DNA of 20,167 nucleotides from Planctomycetota bacterium (GTDB lineage Bacteria > Planctomycetota > Planctomycetia > Pirellulales > Lacipirellulaceae), in the NCBI GenBank assembly GCA_024278035.1, contig JAJRUA010000030.1:1-20167 (forward strand), written 5' to 3'. The translations under genes were made by a program, and so were the position numbers. Shown here piece after piece: positions 7,854 to 14,458 of this stretch. Within the stretch, counting starts at the first letter, position 1; each line of letters starts with the position of its first letter. The notes under the pieces were generated by a model. It was not told the origin of the DNA. It worked only from the letters and a program-made list of their open reading frames with translations, and made no database searches.

Positions 7854-8210
7854 ATCGGTTTACGCTCGCGGAGAGCGTCGTACGGGAAGCGGGGAGGTGG
7901 GCCTATTTAAGCTATCGGCAAACTGACCCCATTCGCTTTACTCTTCCTGGACCACCCACTCCTCCTTTCTTGCGGAGTTGTTTTTTTTGGGGGGGAGACG
8001 TGAACGGCTACAACCAAGGCCAAGGCGGATGACATGAGGTTCGCTTGCCATTTTTTCGCCGGCTTGTAGGGCGAGTTATGTTTGTAGGGGCTCTCGACGT
8101 GCGGGATTCCGCAATCGGAGGGTGATATTCCACCCTGCTCTCCCTGTGCCAACGTATTTTTGCGAGGAGCCCTCCCCTCTTTCTTTTTTGTAAATGGAGT
8201 CGGTGAAGCA
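7854..8210. other. 357-bp divergent intergenic region with homopolymer tract and hairpins
   Basis: No convincing gene is seen. The region holds a T8G7 tract (7981-7995), identical to the one at 674-688 inside the AddB-like gene, a GCGG/CCGC hairpin (8101-8112), and a second hairpin AGGGTG/CACCCT (8119-8136, 6-base loop). Promoters for both flanking genes must lie here, but I could not pick a good -35/-10 pair. An 81-codon minus-strand reading frame at 7907-8152 was judged non-coding. Confidence 0.5.
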
Positions 8211-8609
8211 ATGCAATTCGAACTCTCCTTAGTTGATTCTGGACAAATCGAGTCGGATCAATTTTGTCTAGCACTAGCCCGTCAGCAAAAAGAACGTCCG
8301 CCGCTGGGGCAAATTGCCATCGAAGAAGGCATCCTCTCCCCACGCGATGTCCGCGATATCCTGGTTACTCAGCGACAATCGGACCATAGCCGCTTTGGCG
8401 ACGTAGGAAAGCGATTGGGCATCCTGGATCGGCACCAGCTCGCGGAGTTGTTACATATTCAAGTCGAAAGGCAACGTCCGCTGCTTGAACATCTTGTGGA
8501 ACTGGGGGCCCTCACGCGAGAGCAAGCGGCCGATAGCCGGGCCGATTATAGGGACGACAGAGCGCTTATGATCGTATCTCGCACGAGAGAAGCAACGCCG
8601 ATGGCTTGA
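8211..8609 (+). CDS. Hypothetical protein of about 30-residue helical repeats
   Basis: 132 residues, no family firmly recognised. The sequence contains three units spaced 29-30 residues apart. They are 32-54 'LGQIAIEEGILSPRDVRDIL...', 62-84 'FGDVGKRLGILDRHQLAELL...' and 91-113 'LLEHLVELGALTREQAADSR...'; a half unit precedes them at 9-26. The pattern is [LF]G-x2-[AV]-x3-G-[IA]-L-x4-[QV]-x2-[IL]-L-x2-Q, predicted as helix-turn-helix pairs. It resembles the helical pairs in MshEN/GspE N-terminal regions ('lG.lLv..G.it..ql..aL..Q'), which bind c-di-GMP or partner proteins, but this is a pattern match only. Start: ATG at 8211, with GGAG about 11 bases upstream; an in-frame TTG at 8160 would add 17 residues of poor quality. 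The reading frame ends just before a strong terminator, which supports a real transcript. Confidence 0.7.
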   Translation: MQFELSLVDSGQIESDQFCLALARQQKERPPLGQIAIEEGILSPRDVRDILVTQRQSDHSRFGDVGKRLGILDRHQLAELLHIQVERQRPLLEHLVELGALTREQAADSRADYRDDRALMIVSRTREATPMA

Positions 8610-8634
8610 TCGTGTTGGATTTCCCCCGTGCCGG

Positions 8635-8666
8635 GAGGGCCCGGCTATAGCCTGCCCTCAATTTTT
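8635..8666 (+). terminator. Strong rho-independent terminator
   Basis: GAGGGC (8635-8640) pairs with GCCCTC (8654-8659). Inside is a GGC-TATA-GCC stem (8643-8652), then AATTTTT. It lies 26 bases after the stop at 8609, in the convergent gap before the HD-domain gene. Confidence 0.8.
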
Positions 8667-8690
8667 CGGTAAAACGGGGGCGAGGAGGCA

Positions 8691-10025
8691 CTACGAATCG
8701 GCTCGGTCGATCGCTTCGTCCATCATCGCGGGCAAATCACGCACCGCACGGGCGTCGGCGGCGATTCTTGGGTGGACGAACACTCGGACTCGTTTGACGT
8801 AATCGTCAAATTGCTCTCGGGCCAGTGTGCGAACCATCGGCGAGATTTCTCCAAGGCGGCGATAGACGCCCGTTTTAGGGAAACTGACTTCAATGTCGAA
8901 CTCGACTTCGAGTTCTGCTGGCGGGGCATCGATGAGCACCTCGTGCGGGGCAACGACGCGGCCGAATGTGCGGCTCATCACGGCGGTCAGTTCCTCCGCA
9001 CAGCGGACGAGCCAGGGATAGGGGCGGCGTGCGAGGCGACCGTACAGTTCGGGATCCTCGAACAAGCTACACTGCGTGAGCCGCTTGTAGAGACGGCGCG
9101 ACGGGCCGAAGAGGCTGTCCAAGAGCTCAGCCGCAGGACCGTCGCCGGCGGCTTCAGTAAGGGCTTCGACGAATGGACCTTCCGTCCTACGGAAAAGCGA
9201 ATCGAGATCGACGTTGCGATGGGCCAAGTAAAACGCCCGCTGGAGCATGGCCGTCGCCGAGCGAACGGCATGGTGCCAGTAAACTTCGCTGAACATGACG
9301 TAGCGGGCGAAAACCATCATCTCGGCGGCCGTTTTTCCTTTTTCCGTGATCGCAATGCCATCGCCCGCCGCGTTCAAGCAGAGGCTGCGGATGAGCCGCG
9401 AACGATCGAAGTGCTGGCCGTAGGGAACGCCCGCATGGAGGCTATCACGAACAAGGTAATCGGCCTTATCGACATCAATGGGCCCCGATAGGAGGGAGCG
9501 GAGGGTTCTGCCTCGCCGGTCGGTCGGTTTGCCCGAGAGCATCGCCACCACGTCGCGGGGCTGGATGCCCCAGTCTTCGCGAAGCGTGTCGGCGATTTCG
9601 CCTTCGAGCAAAAAACTATTGGCAAACAGTTCGTGGTCAGGCACACGTGGCAGGCAGATATCTTCGATCGGGTGGCAATAGGGCCAGTGCCCCAGGTCGT
9701 GCAACAATGCGGCGACGATGAGTAGCTCGCCATCTTCGGGCCGAATCAATGCGGAAAAACGATCGTCGCTTGCCAAACTTTGGAGGTACTCAAGCGTGAC
9801 CCGATAAACGCCGAGCGAATGTTCGTAACGGGTGTGGTTGGCGGCAGGATAGACGAGGCCAACAAGGCCAAGTTGGCTGATACGCGTAAGACGGCGAAAC
9901 TCGGGTGTGTCGATGAGCTGCCGAACGCGCGGCGTCATCGGCACATCGATCCCGGGCGGGATACGCACCAACCCCGTGCGGCCATGGAGGCCAACAATCT
10001 CCGGAATATCAAGCAACGTCGTCAC
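8691..10025 (-). CDS. HD-domain phosphohydrolase (SAMHD1/dGTPase-like, COG1078)
   Basis: 444 residues. HD-superfamily motifs in order: 'TRYEHSLGVY' (H69), 'ALLHDLGHWPYCHPIE' (H109-D110), 'DHELFANSF' (H131) and 'GPIDVDKADYLVRDSLHAG' (D186, with K187 and Y190). These correspond to SAMHD1 H167, H206-D207, D311, K312 and Y315. The metal site and the nucleotide-facing Lys/Tyr are therefore present, consistent with a dNTP triphosphohydrolase or related cytosolic nucleotide phosphohydrolase. The exact substrate is not predictable, since this branch includes uncharacterised members. The start is GTG at 10023-10025, with GGAT about 7 bases upstream. It converges on the repeat protein gene; upstream, on the same strand, is ssnA, separated by a terminator-like hairpin and a repeat. 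Some HD dNTPases act in phage defence, but nothing in the neighbourhood suggests that here. Confidence 0.9.
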   Translation of the reverse strand: MTTLLDIPEIVGLHGRTGLVRIPPGIDVPMTPRVRQLIDTPEFRRLTRISQLGLVGLVYPAANHTRYEHSLGVYRVTLEYLQSLASDDRFSALIRPEDGELLIVAALLHDLGHWPYCHPIEDICLPRVPDHELFANSFLLEGEIADTLREDWGIQPRDVVAMLSGKPTDRRGRTLRSLLSGPIDVDKADYLVRDSLHAGVPYGQHFDRSRLIRSLCLNAAGDGIAITEKGKTAAEMMVFARYVMFSEVYWHHAVRSATAMLQRAFYLAHRNVDLDSLFRRTEGPFVEALTEAAGDGPAAELLDSLFGPSRRLYKRLTQCSLFEDPELYGRLARRPYPWLVRCAEELTAVMSRTFGRVVAPHEVLIDAPPAELEVEFDIEVSFPKTGVYRRLGEISPMVRTLAREQFDDYVKRVRVFVHPRIAADARAVRDLPAMMDEAIDRADS

Positions 10026-10048
10026 GTTTCTATCCAGTTAAAAGAAAA

Positions 10049-10062
10049 AATTAGACGCGGAT
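10049..10062. repeat. One-armed fragment of the 3414-3515 repeat
   Basis: The 14 bases aattagacgcggat are identical to 3415-3428, the start of the long inverted repeat near tRNA-Leu. No matching opposite arm is present. It lies next to dispersed-repeat copy B, in the leader region of the HD-domain gene. Confidence 0.6.
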
Positions 10063-10075
10063 TATTAAAGAAGGG

Positions 10076-10097
10076 GCCCGAAAGTTTAGTCTCGGGC
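10076..10097 (-). terminator. Hairpin at the end of the ssnA transcript
   Basis: GCCCGA (10076-10081) pairs with TCGGGC (10092-10097) around a 10-base loop. On the minus strand it lies about 65 bases after the ssnA stop and is followed by CCCTTCTTTAAT, a weak T-rich tail. It overlaps the end of the dispersed repeat, so it may be part of that element rather than a dedicated terminator. Confidence 0.5.
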
Positions 10098-10158
10098 GTC
10101 TCCATCCACTTGCTAAGCCGGGTCTTCCGTTGGTCGGCCTGTCGCTCTCCTGATGCAT
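10085..10158 (+). repeat. Dispersed repeat of about 73 bp, copy B
   Basis: Partner of the element at 4768-4840, in opposite orientation; 46 of 53 bases are identical over 10106-10158. It starts 4 bases beyond the ssnA stop codon. On the minus strand it opens a 35-codon frame (10158 to 10051, 'MHQESDRPTNGRPGLASGWR...'). In copy A the same frame is closed by a TGA after 14 codons. A repeat is the safer reading than a gene. Confidence 0.75.
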
Positions 10159-10162
10159 TTGG

Positions 10163-11479
10163 CTAGATTCCCGCCAAACGCTCATGCAGTTCGGAAGTCA
10201 CTTGTACCGCACGGGAGCGAATCGCTGCTTCGTTGCATGAAACCACCAGTCGATCACGTAGGCACCACTCGCCGCCGATCATTACGTGCCGAACGTACTC
10301 AGGACCCATTGCGAACAGGACGTGACCGGCCAAGTTCTCGGAGTTAAGCGGGGTGGCTGGACAGTAATCCGTAAGAACCAAGTCCGCCACCGCACCGACC
10401 TCCAATTTCCCCAATTGCACCCCAAGGCAGTGCGAAGCGAATCGAGCCGACTCGGCGATCATCTCCAGCGGGTTGCCAAACGGCAAGGGAACTCCCGCAT
10501 CGTTGCTCTTGAACTGGGCCGTCCGGGCTTCGCGCCACATGTCGGCACCAATGCCGTCGGTCCCCAACAGGATCGGTGGATCGATTTTTGCGACCGGCGT
10601 GTATCCAACGCCGTTGTTCATGTTCGAGTTGGGGTTGTGTGCCAAGGTAATCCCCCATTCGTTCTTGCCAAGCCATGCTATGTCTTCGGCGGAGAGATGC
10701 GTGCAATGCGCAAAAATGGTGTTCGGCACCTCCAGCAAACCCAACTTCTGGAATCGTTCGAGGAGTCCGCAACCGGCGGCTTTGCGAGTCATGATTTCAT
10801 CGGCCGGATCCTCGGCAACGTGAATATGCACACCCACGCCCAACTCGGATGCCAAGGTGGCGCACTTGGCGAGTGCAGCATCACTGAGCGTAAAACTCGC
10901 ATGGGCCCCTACCATTCCCGCAAAGCGCCCTTCCGAACGAGCTTGGCAGGATTCGATGTACCGCCGGTTCTCGGCTAGTCCTTGCTCGGCCTCGTCGCTT
11001 CGGTTGCGATCGGTGGTTTCGTAGCACATAACCGCCCGACAACCGACTTCGGCGATGCCCGCTTCGAGCGCCGTAAGGCTCCCTTCGATTGCGTTGGGCG
11101 AAGCATGATGGTCAATCAGTGTCGTCGTGCCACAACGGAGTGCGGCAAGCGCTCCGACTTGGCCACAGGTTGTCACACTTGGGAGGGTGTGGGCACGGTC
11201 CAAACGCCACCAGATGAGTTCGAGAATCTCTGTGAAGTTTTTTGGTGTTCGGGGCGGGCTTGGCATACCAACGGCCAAGGCCGAGTAAAGGTGCGTATGG
11301 CCATTGACGAGTCCCGGCATCAGCACCGCGCCATTGCACTCAACGATTTCATCGTCTGGTTCAGCGACTACGTCAGAGCCGACCGACCGAATGATGCCAT
11401 CCACCACACGCAGGCAGCCCGCTCTTACCGTAGCGGGGGAGAACTCGACGAGCAGGGCGTTACGGTAAAAAATTGCCAT
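10163..11479 (-). CDS. ssnA: SsnA, putative amidohydrolase of the YgfK-SsnA group
   Basis: 438 residues; E. coli SsnA has 442. It belongs to the metal-dependent amidohydrolase (TIM-barrel) superfamily near guanine and chloro-triazine deaminases. Metal-site residues: H61 and H63 in 'GHTHLYSA', H218-x-H220 with E223 in 'HIHVAED', H258 in 'FAHCTHLS', and D308 in 'LLGTDGIGADMW'. Strings specific to SsnA are also present: 'LIDHHASPNAIEGSL', 'ETTDRNR', 'NSNMNNGVGY' and 'KSNDAGVPLPFGNP'. These closely follow my recollection of the E. coli protein. It probably deaminates or opens a nitrogen-containing ring; the substrate is not settled. Its ATG (11477-11479) overlaps the upstream PLP enzyme's TAA as TAATG, so translation is coupled. 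It is the last gene of the leftward set; the ygfK-like gene lies across the divergent promoter. In E. coli ssnA follows ygfK directly. Confidence 0.93.
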   Translation of the reverse strand: MAIFYRNALLVEFSPATVRAGCLRVVDGIIRSVGSDVVAEPDDEIVECNGAVLMPGLVNGHTHLYSALAVGMPSPPRTPKNFTEILELIWWRLDRAHTLPSVTTCGQVGALAALRCGTTTLIDHHASPNAIEGSLTALEAGIAEVGCRAVMCYETTDRNRSDEAEQGLAENRRYIESCQARSEGRFAGMVGAHASFTLSDAALAKCATLASELGVGVHIHVAEDPADEIMTRKAAGCGLLERFQKLGLLEVPNTIFAHCTHLSAEDIAWLGKNEWGITLAHNPNSNMNNGVGYTPVAKIDPPILLGTDGIGADMWREARTAQFKSNDAGVPLPFGNPLEMIAESARFASHCLGVQLGKLEVGAVADLVLTDYCPATPLNSENLAGHVLFAMGPEYVRHVMIGGEWCLRDRLVVSCNEAAIRSRAVQVTSELHERLAGI

Positions 11480-12930
11480 TACAAAAGATCCAAAACACCA
11501 GTTCGCTGATTAAAGTCTTCGATCTGGCGGTCCCAATCGTCGACTTGTGCAAACGTACGCTCCCAAAAATCAGGCTGCCAAAGTTCGCGAAGTTCGTCGG
11601 CATCGCGTCCTTGTTGCTCAACCCAAGTGAAATACTTGAAGTTGTGGAGAGCCTTCCGGTCGCGATAGGTTAGCTCGCGCAGGTAATCCAGTGAGACCCC
11701 ATCCAGATAGCGGGCCGAGTCGTATGCGGCGTTCTGCGAAGTGTACTTGCCATGTTCTTCGGTAAGCTCTTCCAATCGGCTGCCATAGAGTTCAGCCGAA
11801 TCCGTGAGACAGGTAAAGATCACATCCTGCCCATCCATATCGTAGTATTTGGCGGTTTTGATGGATGCGATCAAATTGCAAATGCCGGAGATGCCAAGCA
11901 ACGGAAGCTGGCTGACGAAACTCTCGTCGAGTGATTTACGAAGGAAACTCTGCCCCTCGGGCTCATTGAACAAGCGTAGGAGCGAGAGGCACTGTTCGTC
12001 GTCAATCGCCGCGATCATGTCCGTATTGCGTACATTGTGAACCCAAGGAACGTGCTTATCACCAATGCCTTCAATGCGATGGCCACCGAATCCGAACTCG
12101 TAAAGCGTGGGGCATTGTTGCGCTTCGGTTGCAACGACACGCAGCGAGGGATGGAGGGTTCGTAATCGATCGCCGGCGGCAATCGTGCCAGCGCTCCCGG
12201 TTGCCGAGACGTAGGCCGAGAGACGATTTCCCTCTGGAAGGCTGTCGAACATCTCCTCGATCATCGCGCCCGTAACATGATAGTGCCAAATCGGATTGCC
12301 AAACTCCTCGAACTGATTGAAGATGATGCAGTCAGGGCGGCTGCGTTTGATATCCCAGCAGGCGTCGTAGATTTCTTTTACATTGGATTCGCAGCCGGGG
12401 GTGGCAATGATCTCTGCGCCAATTTCCTTGAGCCACTCGAATCGTTCGCGGCTCATTTCCTCCGGAAGAATTGCCACGGCTGTACAACCAACCAGGGCCG
12501 AGTCAAAAGCTCCGCCCCGGCAGTAGTTTCCCGTGCTGGGCCAGACCGCTTTGTGTTGCGTGGGATCGAACTGGCCGCTGACGAGTTTCGGAGCAAGGCA
12601 ACCGTAGGCCGCTCCCACTTTGTGAGCCCCTGTCGGAAAATATTTGCCAACCAAACCAATAATGCGGGCATCGACGCCGGTCAACTCCGAGGGAAACTCA
12701 ACCCAATTGCCGTTGTTGAACCCGCCCCCCTGTTCCTTTGCCTCGTTTTTCCAAGTGATACGAAACAAATTCGCCGGATCAACGTCCCACAGTCCCACCT
12801 CTTTCAGACGATTCTGAATCTTCGGGGGCGCGGTACTGGGGTCACGCATTTGCGCGAACGTAGGGAGCAAAACTTTCCGTTCGCGGAATCGAGCGATCGT
12901 TCGCTGGAGGACTTCTTCATTAACTTGCAT
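11479..12930 (-). CDS. Fold-type II PLP-dependent enzyme in the SsnA operon
   Basis: 483 residues, longer than cysteine synthase (about 310) or YgeX (about 400). Seen: 'KYFPTGAHKVGAAYG' with the Schiff-base lysine K104, resembling the TrpB 'HTGAHKIN' context; 'WPSTGNYCRGGAFDSALVG' (STGN loop, 132-135); and the phosphate-binding 'SATGSAGTIAAGDRL' (242-256). The N-terminal 95 residues and the C-terminal 170 or so have no counterpart I recognise in YgeX or CysK, and aligned from memory YgeX is not similar. It likely performs a beta-elimination or beta-replacement on an amino acid. It may occupy the step done by diaminopropionate ammonia-lyase in the E. coli cluster, which is inference. Start: ATG at 12930, with GGAGA about 6-7 bases upstream; an in-frame GTG at 13014 would add 28 unlikely residues. 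It overlaps ssnA by one base. Confidence 0.88.
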   Translation of the reverse strand: MQVNEEVLQRTIARFRERKVLLPTFAQMRDPSTAPPKIQNRLKEVGLWDVDPANLFRITWKNEAKEQGGGFNNGNWVEFPSELTGVDARIIGLVGKYFPTGAHKVGAAYGCLAPKLVSGQFDPTQHKAVWPSTGNYCRGGAFDSALVGCTAVAILPEEMSRERFEWLKEIGAEIIATPGCESNVKEIYDACWDIKRSRPDCIIFNQFEEFGNPIWHYHVTGAMIEEMFDSLPEGNRLSAYVSATGSAGTIAAGDRLRTLHPSLRVVATEAQQCPTLYEFGFGGHRIEGIGDKHVPWVHNVRNTDMIAAIDDEQCLSLLRLFNEPEGQSFLRKSLDESFVSQLPLLGISGICNLIASIKTAKYYDMDGQDVIFTCLTDSAELYGSRLEELTEEHGKYTSQNAAYDSARYLDGVSLDYLRELTYRDRKALHNFKYFTWVEQQGRDADELRELWQPDFWERTFAQVDDWDRQIEDFNQRTGVLDLL

Positions 12931-13071
12931 CACGCTTCTCCGGAAAATTAGTTGTATCGTGGGATCAAATACCAGAACCACGCAAGAACGCCTATGTAGG
13001 GGGCGCCTATTCACGTTTTTTCGTAGTTCCGTCGTTCCTTTGTGGTTCAGTTTTTTTGCGCAAGAATAAAA
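12931..13071 (-). other. 141-bp gap between the two PLP enzyme genes
   Basis: It carries a good Shine-Dalgarno site (GGAGA) for the downstream gene and T-rich plus-strand runs near 13016-13021 and 13051-13057. I found no clear terminator and no convincing promoter, so co-transcription of the two genes is possible but unproven. Confidence 0.4.
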
Positions 13072-14316
13072 CTACTCAAGAGCTGCCGCTACGTCTTCTA
13101 GGTTCGGTTGAATTGGGATCGGTTCGCCACCGGCACGAACGGAACTGCGGATGTCCTTGAGGCCGGTGCCGGTCATCATGGCGAGGACGCGGTCGTTCGG
13201 GCCGATGATCTCCGATTCGATGGCGACAGCGATGCCCGCCAGAGCAGCCGCACCCGCCGGCTCGGCGAAGATGCCGTGCTTTCCGCCTAAGCGGATGGCG
13301 TCCAAAAGTTGTTCGTCGGTAACACAGACAACAGCGCCATCGGAGCCACGGAGCGACTGGACTGCTTTGCGCCAATTGCGAGGCACCGGGACATCAATAC
13401 TGTCAGCAATAGTCGAACCATCGCACGACTCCGGAAGCGTGTTGTGTTCAAGGGCATGCGCAATCGGAGCCACGCCTGCCGCCTGGACACCCAATAGCCG
13501 CGGGAGCCGATCAAGTCGGCCCAAAGCATGCATCTCAACCAACCCCTTCCAGATGCCTGCGATCGTACACCCATCCCCTACGCTGACAACGACCCAGTCA
13601 GGAACACCTCCCGCATTAGCGACTTGTTCTGCGATCTCCAGACCGGCGGTCTTTTTTCCTTCGATCAATACGGGGTTGATGGCGCAGTTCCGATTGTACC
13701 AACCGAACTGTTCACAGGCCGCTGAGCAGAGTTGGTAAGCCTCGTCGTAGGTTCCGTTGACGGCGAAAACTTTCGCGCCGTAGACGAGCAACTGAGCGAG
13801 TTTGGGTTCGGGAGCCGTGTGGGGAACGAAAATCCTTGCTTTCAGGCCTGCCAACGCGGCGTGGCAGGCCAAGCTCGTGGCGGCATTGCCCGTCGAAGCG
13901 CATGCGACGGTGTCGGCTCCCACTTGCAACGCATGGGCCACGCCTACCGAACTGGCCCGGTCTTTGAGCGACCCTGAAGGATTACGCCCTTCGTCTTTGA
14001 AGAGTAACGATTGAATGCCTAATTCGCTTGCCAGTCGAGGCGTATCGATCAGCGGAGTCCAACCAACCGGCCAGTGGTGGGGAACCCAATCGGCAGCAAG
14101 GGGAAGCAACTCTTGGTAGCGCCAGTGATTGAGCGGCCGTTCGCTGAGCGGTCGTTTGGCCCACGCCTCCTGAACGGCTTCTCTATCGTACTGAATGTCG
14201 AGTTCAGAAGAACAGGCAGGGCACGTCATCCACTGCTTGCTATGAACGGTCTCGTCCGAGACCTCGATCGAGTGATCGCAGTTGACACAAGACAGACGAG
14301 TAAGGGTGGATTTCAT
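13072..14316 (-). CDS. thrC: Threonine synthase-like PLP enzyme with N-terminal zinc ribbon
   Basis: 414 residues. An N-terminal zinc-ribbon-like segment (C10-x2-C13 and C32-x2-C35) precedes the PLP fold, as in many threonine synthases. PLP motifs: 'FKDEGRNPSGSLKDRAS' with lysine K118, 'CASTGNAATSLACHAAL' (STGN), 'VVSVGDGCTIAGIWKG' (phosphate loop), 'GIFAEPAGAAALAG', and the C-terminal 'MTGTGLKD'. Threonine synthase converts O-phosphohomoserine to threonine. Relatives in this family do other beta/gamma eliminations and replacements, and the location beside ssnA and ygfK makes a catabolic paralogue possible. I chose ATG 14316, because AAGGA then lies at a workable distance; ATG 14325 and TTG 14349 are alternatives. 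It is the first gene of the leftward set, divergent from the ygfK-like gene. Confidence 0.85.
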   Translation of the reverse strand: MKSTLTRLSCVNCDHSIEVSDETVHSKQWMTCPACSSELDIQYDREAVQEAWAKRPLSERPLNHWRYQELLPLAADWVPHHWPVGWTPLIDTPRLASELGIQSLLFKDEGRNPSGSLKDRASSVGVAHALQVGADTVACASTGNAATSLACHAALAGLKARIFVPHTAPEPKLAQLLVYGAKVFAVNGTYDEAYQLCSAACEQFGWYNRNCAINPVLIEGKKTAGLEIAEQVANAGGVPDWVVVSVGDGCTIAGIWKGLVEMHALGRLDRLPRLLGVQAAGVAPIAHALEHNTLPESCDGSTIADSIDVPVPRNWRKAVQSLRGSDGAVVCVTDEQLLDAIRLGGKHGIFAEPAGAAALAGIAVAIESEIIGPNDRVLAMMTGTGLKDIRSSVRAGGEPIPIQPNLEDVAAALE

Positions 14317-14393
14317 GGGTGACATTTTCCTTCGTTTAGAACGCCTCAAACTATCCTATGGGGTGGTTATTTGCTAGAGTTGCGATGATGTTT

Positions 14394-14402
14394 TGTTACA
14401 AT
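14394..14402 (+). promoter_or_regulatory. Extended -10 promoter for the ygfK-like gene
   Basis: TGTTACAAT fits TGn-TATAAT with 5 of 6 bases in the hexamer. The only -35-like hexamer nearby, TTGCTA at 14371-14376, is 20 bases away, which suits an extended -10 promoter less dependent on the -35. The ATG at 14459 is 56 bases downstream. The promoter of the divergent thrC-like gene must share this 142-bp region, but I could not place it. Confidence 0.45.
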
Positions 14403-14458
14403 AGGACCTTTCTCTTCCCGTCGCTGCCCTTTTCACTCACCCTCAGCGAAAAACCGTC

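Noticed and set aside
7907..8152. 81-codon minus-strand frame in the gap before the 132-aa gene
   Set aside because: TTG start, no ribosome-binding site, runs through the homopolymer tract and hairpins; composition not protein-like. Not fully excluded.
8772..9491. 239-codon plus-strand frame opposite the HD-domain gene
   Set aside because: Mirror frame of a gene with intact catalytic motifs; no recognisable domain.
10051..10158. 35-codon minus-strand frame right after ssnA
   Set aside because: It coincides with the dispersed repeat, and the other copy has an early stop, so a repeat explains it better than a gene.
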